From the NCBI GenBank assembly GCA_004347695.1, contig SLTK01000006.1, positions 1 through 61,693 on the forward strand: DNA of 61,693 bases, in the 5' to 3' direction. The notes below the pieces were generated by a model that saw only the letters and a program-made list of their open reading frames with translations, ran no database searches and was not told the origin of the DNA. The stretch is from Chloroflexota bacterium (GTDB lineage: Bacteria; Chloroflexota; Anaerolineae; Anaerolineales; Anaerolineaceae). The position numbers and the translations under genes are program-made. Below, one piece after another: positions 43,429-53,200 of the stretch; positions within the stretch are counted from its first letter, which is position 1; the number at the start of each line of letters is the position of its first letter.

Positions 43429-45462
43429 ATGCACGAACTGCCCCTTTTAATTAATATATCCATTGCCCTGATTGTTGCTTTTCTGGGCGGGACAATCGCG
43501 CGCAAAATAGGGCTGCCGACCATTGTCGGGTACCTGCTGGCCGGTATTATTATCGGACCGTTTACACCGGGTTTTAAAGGCGATGTTGAAACAATTCGGC
43601 AACTGGCTGAGTTGGGCGTCATTTTCCTGATGTTCGGGGTCGGGCTGCATTTCTCATTTAGCGATCTGTGGCGGGTGCGTGACATTGCCATACCCGGCGC
43701 ATTGATCCAGACCGCCTTAGCCACACTGTTGGCCTTTGGCCTCAGCCAGCTCTGGGGTTGGAGCATCGCCTCTGGAATTGTGCTAGGCCTCTCGATCTCA
43801 GTAGCCAGCACTGTAGTGCTGTTACGGGGCTTAATGGACCAATCACTGCTAAATACATCCCATGGACAGGCAGCAGTCGGTTGGCTGGTGATGGAAGATA
43901 TCCTGTCGGTGTTAATTCTGGTGCTCATGCCGACCTTAGCAATGAACGGTGAAGGCTTCAATTGGCAAGACTTGGTCGTCACACTCTTAAAGGCCGCTGC
44001 TTTCGTGGCCATCATGTTTTTTGTCGGTGTCAGGCTGTTTCCGTGGCTGCTCAATAAAATCGCGCATACCCGTTCTCGCGAACTGTTCATTCTGGCCATT
44101 CTGGCGATCACGCTTGGCACCGCCATGGGTGCCTCGGAGCTATTTGGCGTCTCCCTGGCACTGGGCGCCTTTGTCGCGGGCGCCATCATCAGTCAATCGC
44201 ACCTGAGCCACCAGGTCGGTGCGGATATATTTGCTTTTCGCGAAGCCTTCTCGGTATTATTTTTTGTTTCGGTTGGCATGCTGGTCAATCCCACTTTCCT
44301 TTGGCAGAACATCGGACATGTCGCAATCATCACGGCTTTGGTCGTGCTGGGAAAATCGACCATCGTAATTTTGATGGGCTTGTTCTTTCCTCGACCAGCG
44401 CGCACTTTCTTGGTGATCGCTGTTGGCCTGGCTCAGGTAGGTGAATTCTCCTTCATCCTTGGACAAACCGGACTCTCTCTCAATTTGCTGACGGCCGATC
44501 AATATTCCTTGATCTTGGCTGCGTCACTGGTTTCGATCACCATTAACCCACTCATGTACAAACTTCTCCCCTGGCTTGAAAAAACGTTGCAGCACCTTCC
44601 CGGGTTCTGGAAACGTATGGATGCCAGCATTCCGCTGGTTGAATTGAAAGAGGAAGATTTACAGAATCATGTGGTGATCGTTGGCTACGGCCGAATCGGC
44701 AAGCATCTGGTGGATGTACTGGAATCGCTGCACATCCCGCTGCTGGTGATCGAATCAGACATGGAACGGATCGACCTGCTCAATCAGCGCAAGATTCCCA
44801 CTTTGTATGGCGATGCGGCCAATTCCGAGGTAATCACCCATGCCCGCCTGGGAAAAGCGCGCGCCATCATCAGCACTGTCCCGGAAGATTCGAGCGCCGC
44901 GACGGTTGTGACCGCTGCCCGCGATATCAACCCGGATTTGTCGATCATTGCGCGCGCAGCCAGTCTGGAAGGTGTGAAGAATTTAAACAAACTGGGTGCA
45001 ACCCATATTGTGCATCCCGAACTGGAAGGCGGGCTTGAACTGGTTCATCACACCCTGCTAAGCCTGGGATTCCCGCTGCGTGAGGTGCACAGCTACGCTG
45101 ATGCCGTCCGGCGCGACAACTACGATATTGACATCATAACCGGCGAGGAACACCGTTCGCTGCACAACCTGCTCACCGCGTTCGAAGGCATCGAAATCAC
45201 CTGGGCCACCCTAAGGCCGGAAAGCCCGATCGCCGGAAAGACCCTGGCAGAAGCCAACATCCGCTCGCGCACCGGAGCCTCGGTGGTGGCCTTTATCCGC
45301 AACGGGCAGCTTACTGCCAACCCCAAGTCGATGACGGTTTTTGAGGTCAATGACCGGATCGGCATCATCGGCGAGCAGGATCAAATTGACGCCGCTAGCG
45401 AGTTGGTTGAAGGGCCGCCTGAGCCTATGCCTGGACCGGACGAGATTCTGATTACGGAATAA
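43429..45462 (+). CDS. KefB/YbaL-type monovalent cation:proton antiporter
   Basis: A 677-residue CPA2 family protein. About twelve membrane helices (residues 5-385) are followed by a TrkA_N (RCK) nucleotide-binding domain starting HVVIVGYGRIGKHLVDVLES near 412 and a TrkA_C domain (about 575-655). The membrane part holds the ion-path motifs GLPTIVGYLLAGIIIGP and ASTVVLLRGL. The domain order fits potassium or sodium/proton exchange gated by NAD(H) or another ligand. Its stop overlaps the stop of the convergent M23-like gene by 11 nt. Confidence 0.94.
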   Translation: MHELPLLINISIALIVAFLGGTIARKIGLPTIVGYLLAGIIIGPFTPGFKGDVETIRQLAELGVIFLMFGVGLHFSFSDLWRVRDIAIPGALIQTALATLLAFGLSQLWGWSIASGIVLGLSISVASTVVLLRGLMDQSLLNTSHGQAAVGWLVMEDILSVLILVLMPTLAMNGEGFNWQDLVVTLLKAAAFVAIMFFVGVRLFPWLLNKIAHTRSRELFILAILAITLGTAMGASELFGVSLALGAFVAGAIISQSHLSHQVGADIFAFREAFSVLFFVSVGMLVNPTFLWQNIGHVAIITALVVLGKSTIVILMGLFFPRPARTFLVIAVGLAQVGEFSFILGQTGLSLNLLTADQYSLILAASLVSITINPLMYKLLPWLEKTLQHLPGFWKRMDASIPLVELKEEDLQNHVVIVGYGRIGKHLVDVLESLHIPLLVIESDMERIDLLNQRKIPTLYGDAANSEVITHARLGKARAIISTVPEDSSAATVVTAARDINPDLSIIARAASLEGVKNLNKLGATHIVHPELEGGLELVHHTLLSLGFPLREVHSYADAVRRDNYDIDIITGEEHRSLHNLLTAFEGIEITWATLRPESPIAGKTLAEANIRSRTGASVVAFIRNGQLTANPKSMTVFEVNDRIGIIGEQDQIDAASELVEGPPEPMPGPDEILITE

Positions 45463-46300
45463 CGCAGCTTCCCCATAAGCAGCCGGGATCGATGGTCTGG
45501 TAAACCCCGCTCACCCGCCACAGGCAATAGGCTGCCATTTCTTCATAATCTGCGGATGGGTCATAATGCGCCATGGACGGGAAAGTCTGCCCGGACGGAC
45601 CCACCCGGACTTCGACGTGCAGGTGCGGGTTGAGCGCATTGCCGCTTTCCCCAATCATCCCCAGTTCCTGCCCACAGCTCACCGGGTCACCCAGGCTGAC
45701 GGATGGCAAATTCTGCATATGACCATATAAAATATAGAGCGAACGCGGATCACTGGAGGCCGGTGGTGAAACGTTTAAATCCGGGCAGGTGAGCGCGCCG
45801 GGCGGCAGCCTTTCAGGCAGCGGGGTTGGCATGATCAGAGCCGGATCGGAAGCCGCAATGGCGCCGTCCAGTGGAGTCTCGATCATGACCATATTGCCGT
45901 ACGGAAAACGGTCGGCAGCCTGGCCAACCACTTTGCCCGCCAGCACAGCCTGCACCGGCATGCCGGTCAAGGCAATACCGTTTACCGGATCGACCTGAGC
46001 CAGATCCACTCCCTGGTGCGGATCGTCGCTGCCCAGACGCGGCGGATGATAAGGGTTGACTACAATCCCGACTAACTCCGGCAGGGTGTAGCCTGCCAGC
46101 GGGGAGCATACTTCGGGGACAAGCTCAACGCTCTCTGCAGCAGTCGGGGTATTCGGTGGCGTTGTTGTTGGCCTGAAAGTTTCGGTCGCACGGATCACAG
46201 GCAGCGCGGTAGTAGCCGGCACTGCGGTTTCCTGCAATGCCGAACAACCTGCCACCAGGGTCACAAAGACCAGAAAACCGGTAATCCGCACCAACCGCAC
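45452..46300 (-). CDS. M23 peptidase-like lipoprotein
   Basis: A 282-residue lipoprotein with lipobox TLVAGC near residue 19, a Thr/Pro linker and an M23 (LytM) domain. The zinc-site motifs are HQGVDLA near residue 94, YGHMQNL near 191 and HLHVEVR near 226. It probably cuts or binds peptidoglycan cross-links outside the membrane. Several cysteine pairs suggest disulfides. It is divergently transcribed from the methyltransferase gene through back-to-back promoters. Confidence 0.9.
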   Translation of the reverse strand: MRLVRITGFLVFVTLVAGCSALQETAVPATTALPVIRATETFRPTTTPPNTPTAAESVELVPEVCSPLAGYTLPELVGIVVNPYHPPRLGSDDPHQGVDLAQVDPVNGIALTGMPVQAVLAGKVVGQAADRFPYGNMVMIETPLDGAIAASDPALIMPTPLPERLPPGALTCPDLNVSPPASSDPRSLYILYGHMQNLPSVSLGDPVSCGQELGMIGESGNALNPHLHVEVRVGPSGQTFPSMAHYDPSADYEEMAAYCLWRVSGVYQTIDPGCLWGSCVIP

Positions 46301-46326
46301 CTCTATTCCTGTTAGTCGTTCGGCTC

Positions 46327-46377
46327 ATTATACCCGGCGTGAAGCGCCGTTGAACGGTCTGCACTGGGTGATATAAT
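46327..46377. promoter_or_regulatory. Back-to-back divergent promoters
   Basis: On plus, TTGAAC (46350-46355) and TATAAT (46372-46377) with 16 bp between them serve the methyltransferase gene. On minus, TTCAAC (46354-46349) and TATAAT (46332-46327), also 16 bp apart, serve the M23-like gene. The two -35 elements share the same bases, so the promoters probably compete. Confidence 0.65.
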
Positions 46378-46402
46378 CGGCTCAAGGCCGCCAAAAAAAA
46401 TC

Positions 46403-47128
46403 ATGCCACAACAACCTTCCTCCATCCCCACAACGCATAACCCGGGCGCCGAATACGACGCCATGGCTGACGCCTACAATGCGCACGTGGATACCCAGCC
46501 GCACAACGCCCTCTACGAACGCCCGGCGGTGTTATCCCTGCTTCCGCCGCTTGCCGGGCTGACCGTCCTCGATGCAGGCTGCGGCTCAGGCTGGTACGCG
46601 CAGCACTATCTGGAACATGAAGTGAAACGGGTGGTATGCGTGGATGCCAGCGAAAAAATGACCGCGGCAGCTCGGGCGAGGTTGGGTGAACGCGCCCAGG
46701 TGCTGGTTGCAGATTTGGGGCAATCGTTGAACTTTGCAACCAACGGCGAGTACGATCTGGTCGTTGCACCGCTGGTGCTTCATTACCTTTTAGATTGGCT
46801 GCCCACCCTGCGCGAGTTCCACCGGGTGCTCAAACCCAATGGCCTGTTTGTCTTTTCCACCCACCACCCGATAATGGATTTCAAACTCTTCAACCTGCCG
46901 GATTATTTTGCAACTGCCCTGATCGAAGATGAGTGGTCCACTGGCAAAGTCACGTATTATCATCATTCGCTCAGCGCCATCTGCGCAACTCTGGCAGAAG
47001 CCGGGTTCAGCATCGAGCGCCTGTTGGAACCTCAACCGGTACCGGCCATGCAGGCCAGTCACCCGGAGTTGTACGACCGCCTGATGCACAATCCGTGGTT
47101 CCTGGTCATCCGCGCCCGGCGGATTTAA
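46403..47128 (+). CDS. Class I SAM-dependent methyltransferase
   Basis: A 241-residue enzyme with the Rossmann methyltransferase fold: motif I TVLDAGCGSGWYAQHYLE near residue 54, the acidic end of strand 2 in VVCVDASEKM, and YDLVVAPLVLHYLLDW near 115. The C-terminal half resembles UbiE/Methyltransf_11 proteins acting on small molecules. No substrate can be inferred. It is the first gene of a plus-strand run with the alkyltransferase-like gene and yihY. Confidence 0.88.
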   Translation: MPQQPSSIPTTHNPGAEYDAMADAYNAHVDTQPHNALYERPAVLSLLPPLAGLTVLDAGCGSGWYAQHYLEHEVKRVVCVDASEKMTAAARARLGERAQVLVADLGQSLNFATNGEYDLVVAPLVLHYLLDWLPTLREFHRVLKPNGLFVFSTHHPIMDFKLFNLPDYFATALIEDEWSTGKVTYYHHSLSAICATLAEAGFSIERLLEPQPVPAMQASHPELYDRLMHNPWFLVIRARRI

Positions 47129-47149
47129 GTCAAAAGGGAAATCAGGCTG

Positions 47150-47482
47150 ATGAGCAAGCCCCCGGAAAAAGATCCGACCTACCAGCAAATTGTGTATGCC
47201 ATTGTGCGCCAGATTCCCGGCGGAATGGTTGCCAGCTATGGGCAGGTGGCGCGCATTGCCGGGGGCGGGGTCAGCGCGCGCATGGTTGGTTACGCGCTGG
47301 CAGCCCTGCCGCAAGGCTCGGATGTTCCCTGGCAGCGGGTAATCAACGTACAGGGTAAAATAAGCTTACCCGGGTTTGGGCGGGCGGTGCAGGAAGATTT
47401 GCTGCGAGAGGAAGGCGTCCAATTCAGCCCGGACGGTCGCATCGATTTTGAACGCTTTGGTTGGAACGGTCCGCAGCGCTGA
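47150..47482 (+). CDS. Alkyltransferase-like protein (ATL)
   Basis: A 110-residue protein with the DNA-binding domain of O6-alkylguanine methyltransferases but tryptophan in place of the reactive cysteine: VPWQRVIN instead of PCHRV. Such ATL proteins bind O6-alkylguanine and hand the lesion to nucleotide excision repair. The helix-turn-helix part is VASYGQVARIAGGGVSARMVGYAL. A true methyltransferase is encoded at 8493-8996, so the genome has both types. Confidence 0.93.
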   Translation: MSKPPEKDPTYQQIVYAIVRQIPGGMVASYGQVARIAGGGVSARMVGYALAALPQGSDVPWQRVINVQGKISLPGFGRAVQEDLLREEGVQFSPDGRIDFERFGWNGPQR

Positions 47483-47545
47483 CCCGTAAACCCTTCCGGC
47501 CGTCAACCTCCCATTCCAGGTTAAACCGCTTTGGATAGTAATGAA

Positions 47546-48457
47546 ATGCCCACCCTAAAACAATGGTTGCTGCCGCATTACCAGGTCGCAAACCGGCTGA
47601 GCCGCGGCTCACTGGATGTCGTACGGGTTGCGATCAAAAACTTCGGGTTGGCGCGCGGCGCTGAAACCGCAGCCAGTCTGGCATATTACGCGCTGTTTTC
47701 TTTATTCCCATTGCTGCTGGTTCTCATCTCGGCGGTTGGCTATATATTGAAAAGCGACGACGCCTACACCGTTACCGTTGATTTCATCACCCAGATTCTG
47801 CCCAATTCGCGGGTCTTGATCGAAATCAACATCCAGGAAATTCTCAATCGCCGCGGAGCATTCGGGGTGATCGGCCTGGTCGGTGCGGTATGGGCAGCCT
47901 CCGGGTTCTTTACTACGCTGGTTCGCAATATTAACCGCGCCTGGCTGGGGATTAAACCACGCGACATGATTGGCACCCGCCTGCTGGGGCTGGCCATGAT
48001 CGGCGTGTTGGTCCTTTTGTTAATCCTGTCGCTGGCATCGTCAGCGCTGGTCAATATCATCAAACTGATCGACTCTCCCATGCTCAACGATTTCCAACCG
48101 GAAAAATCGACGGCCTGGCCAATAATACAGTTGATGCTTCCCTCGATCTTCACTTTTCTGATGTTCATGGGGGCCTACCGTTGGATTCCGAATACCAGCG
48201 TTCGCTGGCGGGCTTCTCTGGCGGGCGCGTTATGGACTTCCATCGCCTGGGAGATCGCCAAACGTCTGTTCACCCTGTACCTCAGCTCCGGCCTGGCCAA
48301 CTATGAAATTTTATACGGCTCATTAGGCACTGTCCTGGCGCTAATGTTCTGGATTTATGTCAGTTGCGTCATCATCCTGCTTGGCGCTCACCTGACTGCC
48401 AGCATGGATCAACGCTATCAGCGTAAACTGGTCGAATCTGGTTCTTCCCCCGCGTAA
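47546..48457 (+). CDS. YihY/BrkB family membrane protein
   Basis: A 303-residue protein with about six hydrophobic helices. The family-typical segments are GAETAASLAYYALFSLFPLLL near residue 37, WAASGFFTTLVRNINRAW near 119 and the C-terminal YGSLGTVLALMFWIYVSCVIILLG-type region. YihY proteins were once annotated as RNase BN in error; their function is unknown. I use ATG 47546; an in-frame TTG at 47531 is possible and neither has a strong ribosome site. Confidence 0.92.
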   Translation: MPTLKQWLLPHYQVANRLSRGSLDVVRVAIKNFGLARGAETAASLAYYALFSLFPLLLVLISAVGYILKSDDAYTVTVDFITQILPNSRVLIEINIQEILNRRGAFGVIGLVGAVWAASGFFTTLVRNINRAWLGIKPRDMIGTRLLGLAMIGVLVLLLILSLASSALVNIIKLIDSPMLNDFQPEKSTAWPIIQLMLPSIFTFLMFMGAYRWIPNTSVRWRASLAGALWTSIAWEIAKRLFTLYLSSGLANYEILYGSLGTVLALMFWIYVSCVIILLGAHLTASMDQRYQRKLVESGSSPA

Positions 48458-48516
48458 ATCACTGGAGTCGTTTTCAGATGACCCGTACCACATCGGCCCG
48501 GCAAGTTACCAGGATT

Positions 48517-50091
48517 TCAGCTATGGATATGGACTTTCTCAAGATCAACAGTTACTGGATGAGTGCTTTTTCCAATTTTCTTGCGCTCATACATCGATTG
48601 ATCTGCTTCGTGCAATAAGGCTTCGAATAATCTTGGGTTATTCCATTCATATCGCGAAAAACCAACGCTGAAGGACAGTCTATATTTTTGGTTTTCCTGG
48701 TGGTGAACGATCATTCGTTCTTCCAAACGGTCCAGCATTGCTTCTTTGGTATCTTCAGTCATATTGAGCGCCAGAATAACGAACTCGTCGCCGCCTATTC
48801 TCGCGACAATATCTGCGGAACGGTAAGTGGACTTCAAGATATTGGCAGTGTAGATCAAAGCCTGGTCGCCTTCAGCATGGCCGAAATGATCGTTGATCTT
48901 TTTCAAATTATCCACATCGATAAATAAAAGTGTCGCATTGACTTGCATCCGGTCTGCCATGTTGATCAACTGCGCCGCCAGCAGTTTAAGACCGCGGCGG
49001 TTCGTCAGACCGGTCAGCTCATCGACCAGAGTTAGCTCCACCAGCTTTCTTTCAATATCTTTCCGTTCTGTAATGTCGTGAAGCACAATGAGATTACCGA
49101 TTTGGAGGCCCGTTTTTTCGTTCAAACTGGAACCAATCACTTCGTAACACCTGTCTTTGGAGCCGTCTTTCATGGTCGTCTCACTGACCATCGATCCATT
49201 CACGGTGCTGAGCTTCGAGTAATCGAGCGCGTTCCCCATCACATCCGAAGCGAATTTCCCAAAGGGCGGCTGGCGCCAGCCGAATATTCTCAAAGCTTCC
49301 GGGTTGGCATCCACTACCCGGAGGTTTGTATCCAAAACAATCACCCCATCATGCATCATCTCGATGAGCGTTTCACGGGCAATCGGGGCAAGATCAAAAA
49401 GGTGGTACCGGAAAATGGCCAGGGCCATTGCGCTCCCCCACAATGTGTAAGCCAGAGGATTCAAGTCAAGATATTTCAATCCTGGAATAAGAACAAAGTC
49501 GCTTACATATAGGCCAAAAGTAAGGTAAACAATGGCAACAGAGATCAGTATGGCGCGCGTTTGTCTGCGATATAAAGCGGAACCGAATCGCCTCTTCTCG
49601 ATCAAAAGGACGTTACCGCAGGTCACGACAAACAGTTGATAGGCTATGATGATCGGGTAAAGAGGGCCTCTTTCGAAATTCAGCATCGGGATATAACCCG
49701 AGTAATCAATTGCGACGGATGCGTAGATGAGTCGCCATTGGTTATCAAATACTTTCGCAAGAAAGACTGCAAACGGTATCGTAAACAGCAGGATTATCCG
49801 CCGGCGAGTCAACCAGTACTCATGACCAGTGTATTGGATCGTAAAGATCAGGTAGGCCGTTGGGTAAATCACAAGACCAAGATACTGGAGTTTATTCCAG
49901 AACTCCATGACCACCTGGTTTGGACTGATTAGTTCCAGGCTGTAACCGATGCTGTAGACCGAAAACGATGCCATAAGCAAAGCAAACGACAGCGCTCCGG
50001 TTGTATTCCGGCGCCGGTAGGCATAAATACTCATTCCTGCGGACATCAATCCGCACATGAGTACGATAACGGCAATAGGGTTTGCTCTCAT
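48517..50091 (-). CDS. Diguanylate cyclase with 7TM sensor and PAS domains
   Basis: A 524-residue signalling protein. Seven membrane helices (about residues 5-230) of the 7TM histidine-kinase-N type are followed by a PAS domain (about 240-345, with VIVLDTNLRVVDANPEAL). The GGDEF domain covers about 355-510, with LVDELTGLTNRRGL and the active-site loop RIGGDEFVIL. The intact GGDEF suggests synthesis of c-di-GMP. A typical RxxD inhibitory site five residues before it is not evident. There is no neighbour to indicate the signal. Confidence 0.94.
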   Translation of the reverse strand: MRANPIAVIVLMCGLMSAGMSIYAYRRRNTTGALSFALLMASFSVYSIGYSLELISPNQVVMEFWNKLQYLGLVIYPTAYLIFTIQYTGHEYWLTRRRIILLFTIPFAVFLAKVFDNQWRLIYASVAIDYSGYIPMLNFERGPLYPIIIAYQLFVVTCGNVLLIEKRRFGSALYRRQTRAILISVAIVYLTFGLYVSDFVLIPGLKYLDLNPLAYTLWGSAMALAIFRYHLFDLAPIARETLIEMMHDGVIVLDTNLRVVDANPEALRIFGWRQPPFGKFASDVMGNALDYSKLSTVNGSMVSETTMKDGSKDRCYEVIGSSLNEKTGLQIGNLIVLHDITERKDIERKLVELTLVDELTGLTNRRGLKLLAAQLINMADRMQVNATLLFIDVDNLKKINDHFGHAEGDQALIYTANILKSTYRSADIVARIGGDEFVILALNMTEDTKEAMLDRLEERMIVHHQENQKYRLSFSVGFSRYEWNNPRLFEALLHEADQSMYERKKIGKSTHPVTVDLEKVHIHS

Positions 50092-50144
50092 AGAAATTCA
50101 GGCATTTTTGAAAATGAACTCACCTATTATTGCATAGGTTTATT

Positions 50145-50178
50145 AAAAAAAACCTTTGATTTCTCTAAGGAATCAAAG
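50145..50178 (-). terminator. Second terminator downstream of sod
   Basis: On the minus strand CTTTGATT and AATCAAAG form an 8-bp stem with a 9-nt loop, followed by G and eight T residues. It backs up the first sod terminator and insulates the GGDEF gene. Confidence 0.82.
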
Positions 50179-50198
50179 TACTTTTGATCAATTTTATA

Positions 50199-50243
50199 AT
50201 AAAACGATCCGGGGCTGCCCGATCATCACGGACAGCCCCGATC
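50199..50243 (-). terminator. First terminator downstream of sod
   Basis: CGGGGCTG and CAGCCCCG form the core of a strong stem, extended by a bulged GAT/ATC, with TTTTATT following on the minus strand, 26 nt past the sod stop. Confidence 0.8.
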
Positions 50244-50268
50244 TCACCCAATCCCAATCCCAGGAGAG

Positions 50269-50886
50269 CTATTTGCTTTGTTGAAAGATGCTTTCCACCA
50301 CATCCCAGTTGACCACAGACCAAAAGGCTTTGATATAGTCGGCGCGGCGGTTCTGGTAATTCAGATAATAGGCGTGTTCCCACACGTCCAGGCCGAGGAG
50401 AGGTATATTCCCTTCCATGTAAGGGCTGTCTTGATTGGCTGTGGAGATCACCGACAATTTCTTGCTCCGGTCCTGAATCAGCCAGGCCCACCCCGATCCA
50501 AACCGCCCAACGGCTGCAGCGCTGAATTTTTCCACGAAACTGTCGAAGGAACCAAAGGTCGTGTCGATGGCAGTTGAGACGCCGCCAACGGGCATTTTCG
50601 ACCCGCCAGGGGTCAGCCAGTTCCAGAATTGTGTGTGATTCAGGTGACCGCCGCCGTTATTGCGTACTGCGGTGCGGATGGCCTCTGGAATTTCGTTGAT
50701 GCGGCCCACAACTTCCCAAATCGGGCGGTCATACCATTCAGGAGCGCTTTCAAGCGCTTTATTGAGGTTGGTTACATAAGCCGCATGGTGTTTATCATGA
50801 TGGATTTCCATTGTGCGGGCATCAATCGCTGGTTCAAGCGCATTGAAAGCATAGTTCAGGGGTGGAAGTTCAAATACTTTTGCCAT
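50269..50886 (-). CDS. Superoxide dismutase, Fe/Mn type
   Basis: A 205-residue cytoplasmic enzyme that dismutates superoxide. All four metal ligands are seen: H29 in [11 protein letters not shown]84 in [10 protein letters not shown], and D167 and H171 in [10 protein letters not shown]. The tyrosine gate is in KHHAAY. Iron or manganese cannot be decided with certainty from sequence. It is monocistronic, with a promoter-like region upstream and two terminators downstream. Its presence, with peroxide-using ChdC, points to an organism that meets oxygen. Confidence 0.97.
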   Translation of the reverse strand: MAKVFELPPLNYAFNALEPAIDARTMEIHHDKHHAAYVTNLNKALESAPEWYDRPIWEVVGRINEIPEAIRTAVRNNGGGHLNHTQFWNWLTPGGSKMPVGGVSTAIDTTFGSFDSFVEKFSAAAVGRFGSGWAWLIQDRSKKLSVISTANQDSPYMEGNIPLLGLDVWEHAYYLNYQNRRADYIKAFWSVVNWDVVESIFQQSK

Positions 50887-50952
50887 GTTCCGGTCCTTTC
50901 CATTTCGTTGCTGTTCATTCCCGGTTGGTCGCCAAACGGGGTTATTAATTTA

Positions 50953-50981
50953 GATTATTAAGATAATATTACCCCTATCAA
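50953..50981 (-). promoter_or_regulatory. Probable sod promoter with overlapping inverted repeat
   Basis: On the minus strand TTGATA (50981-50976) is followed after 17-18 bp by an AT-rich -10 (ATAATC or TAATCT). The inverted repeat ATTAT-TAAG-ATAAT (50954-50967) overlaps the -10 and could be an operator; it is not a clear Fur or PerR box. Confidence 0.45.
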
Positions 50982-51142
50982 AATCGCGAGTCAATGCGGG
51001 TTCAGCAAATTCATAACTTATTCGTCCAGGCGGGGGATGTCAGACGTCACCCGCTTGGAGGAATACGTCACCCCAATGAATACAGTGACTATGACGAATT
51101 GCACAGGATCCATGCAAATTGCTGGATACCAGTGTAAAAAAG

Positions 51143-51383
51143 GGGCTGTCCCAGTCCTGGGGCGGGTCTGTCTTAATTGAGTGTTTTTGCGCCGTTATAA
51201 CGGCGCAAAAACACTCAAGATTCATTTTCGGGGGTGAGGGGGTAATCCAGATTCGTCACCTGAGTTTTTAAAGCGGCCAGAAAACCAACCGAGCAACCTC
51301 AAGACAGCATCTACCGGGAACGGGTTCCATCCCGCCCCGAAGAAATGGGCTGACAATAAAAAATGATTACTTTTGGACAGCCC
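51143..51383. mobile_element. MITE-like element with inverted ends and a 42-nt perfect palindrome
   Basis: GGGCTGTCC at 51143-51151 is matched by GGACAGCCC at 51375-51383, and the flanking A/T bases also partly match (AAGG against CCTT). Between them, 51177-51218 is a perfect palindrome with two 21-bp arms and no spacer, starting TTGAGTGTTTTTGCGCC. There is no transposase frame, and no target-site duplication is obvious. Ends of this kind occur on several IS families. The element ends 6 nt from the DUF456 stop. The rest of the 50982-51142 stretch shows nothing. Confidence 0.55.
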
Positions 51384-51389
51384 TTATTA

Positions 51390-51890
51390 TTAACTAAATA
51401 CCAGCGCCCAGATCAACCAGACGATCATCACCAGCACGCCAAAGCCAAAGCGGGCAATGACCCCCCAGCCGCAGCCGAGCGCCATTCCCTTGGTTGATTC
51501 CAGGGCTTTGCGCCAGTCTTTGATGCGCAGGTATTCGACCAGGAATATCCCGGCTAAAGCGAGCACCAGACCGCCCACCGGCGGCAGAAGGATACTGCCA
51601 ACCACGGCTCCAACCAGCGCCACGCCAATTGACAGCCAGCTTGCGCCGCTGACGCGCGCATTGGCGCCCATCAAAATATTGTCCATCAGGCCGCCAACCA
51701 CCGTCAAAATTGTGATCAGCACCATAAAAATGATGGCTGTGGTGCCAAACCCGGTCGAGATGGCGTACACCAGTGCCGCAATCCACATGACCCACAGCCC
51801 TGGCAGGATTGGCAGCGCCAGCATGGCCAACCCGGCCAGCATGACCCCGCCGATGACCCATGGAAATGCTGCGTTGAGAAAATTTTCCAT
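51390..51890 (-). CDS. DUF456 membrane protein
   Basis: A 166-residue hydrophobic protein with about four to five helices. It contains the glycine-rich segment GASWLSIGVALVGAVVGSIL and PPVGGLVLALAGIFLVEYLR typical of DUF456. Function unknown. I use the ATG at 51890, 5 nt past the serS stop, instead of an upstream in-frame start inside serS. It is co-transcribed with serS and so probably falls under the same T-box control. Confidence 0.88.
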   Translation of the reverse strand: MENFLNAAFPWVIGGVMLAGLAMLALPILPGLWVMWIAALVYAISTGFGTTAIIFMVLITILTVVGGLMDNILMGANARVSGASWLSIGVALVGAVVGSILLPPVGGLVLALAGIFLVEYLRIKDWRKALESTKGMALGCGWGVIARFGFGVLVMIVWLIWALVFS

Positions 51891-51895
51891 GCCGT

Positions 51896-53176
51896 TCAGG
51901 CTGCTTCCGGGGTAATCACTTCGATACCGCCCATCCACGGACGCAAAACTTCGGGTACCACCACACTGCCGTCCGCTTGCTGGTAATTCTCCAGCACCCC
52001 GATCAGCGTGCGCGGCATGCCAAGGCCGGAGCCATTGAGCGTGTGTACCAGCCGGGTCTTACCGCCTTCCGTGGGGCGATATTTGATGTTGGCGCGGCGC
52101 GCCTGGAAATCGGTGACGTTCGATACCGACGACACCTCCAGCCATTCATTGCAGCCGGGCGCCCACACCTCCAGGTCGTACGTGATGGCTGAGCCAAAAC
52201 CGATGTCGCCGGTGCAAAGCTGCACCACCCGGTAGGTCAGCCCCAGGCCGGCGCAGGTCGCTTCAGCGGCTTCCAGCATTTTGGCCAGCTCAACCTCGGA
52301 TTCTTCGGGTTTGCAATAAGTGTACATTTCCACTTTGTCGAACTGGTGCCCGCGCTTGATGCCGCGCACATCGCGCCCGGCGCTCATTTTCTCGCGGCGG
52401 AAACAGGGCGTGTACGCGGTGTAGCGCCGTGGCAGGCTGGCTTCTTCCAGAATTTCATCCATATGCATGCCGGTCAGGGGTACCTCGGCGGTCGGCACGT
52501 TCCAGAAATCTTCCTCAGCGTCATGATACAGGTTGTCGATGAACTTGGGTAGCTGACCGGAGGCGTACAGCGTGGCGGCTTTGACCATGAACGGCAGGTA
52601 GCGTTCGCGGTAGCCCTGGCGGATGTGCAGATCGAGCATCCAGGCGATCAGAGCGCGCTGCAGGCGAGCGCCCGCGCCGTTGAGAATGTAGAACCGCGAG
52701 CCGGTGATCTTGACCCCGCGGTCGAAGTCGATGATGCCAAGCTGCGGGCCGAGTTCCCAGTGTGGCTTGGGGGTGAAGTCATAGGTGGGCAGTTCGCCCA
52801 TCTGACGCAGTACAACATTGTCGTGTTCGCCCGTCCCATAGGGAGTGCGCGGGTCGGGCAGGTTGGGGATGGTGGCGACTGAATCCTGCAATTGGGTATC
52901 CACGCTGCGCACACGCTCGTCGAGGTCGGCAATCTGGTCACCGAGCACGCGCATCGAGTCGATTTTTGCCTGGCGTTCGGCCGGGTCTTTCATCCGCCCA
53001 ATTTCTTTCGAAACGTTATTGCGCTCAGCCTTCATCACCTCGACCTGGCTGAGCAGGCTGCGGCGATCCTGGTCAAGTTGTAGAACTTGATCCACAACGG
53101 CCGTTTCCATTTGGCGGGCGCGCAGCGCCTCGCGGACGATATCGGGTTTCTCGCGGAGCAAATTTATATCCAACAT
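51896..53176 (-). CDS. serS: Seryl-tRNA synthetase
   Basis: Class II synthetase charging tRNA-Ser and tRNA-Sec. The N-terminal coiled coil (about residues 27-100) reads the tRNA long arm. Motif 2 is in [28 protein letters not shown] near residue 250, split here by a short acidic loop, and motif 3 in [20 protein letters not shown] near 385. Length 426 is normal. The ATG follows AGGAGG. A T-box leader precedes it and a DUF456 gene follows 5 nt after the stop. Confidence 0.97.
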   Translation of the reverse strand: MLDINLLREKPDIVREALRARQMETAVVDQVLQLDQDRRSLLSQVEVMKAERNNVSKEIGRMKDPAERQAKIDSMRVLGDQIADLDERVRSVDTQLQDSVATIPNLPDPRTPYGTGEHDNVVLRQMGELPTYDFTPKPHWELGPQLGIIDFDRGVKITGSRFYILNGAGARLQRALIAWMLDLHIRQGYRERYLPFMVKAATLYASGQLPKFIDNLYHDAEEDFWNVPTAEVPLTGMHMDEILEEASLPRRYTAYTPCFRREKMSAGRDVRGIKRGHQFDKVEMYTYCKPEESEVELAKMLEAAEATCAGLGLTYRVVQLCTGDIGFGSAITYDLEVWAPGCNEWLEVSSVSNVTDFQARRANIKYRPTEGGKTRLVHTLNGSGLGMPRTLIGVLENYQQADGSVVVPEVLRPWMGGIEVITPEAA

Positions 53177-53200
53177 GGTGATGCACCTCCTGGTCGCTTA

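Noticed and set aside
43407..44189. A 260-codon minus-strand frame opposite the cation antiporter
   Set aside because: The translation is Ser/Thr/Arg-rich and typical of antisense to a membrane-protein gene.
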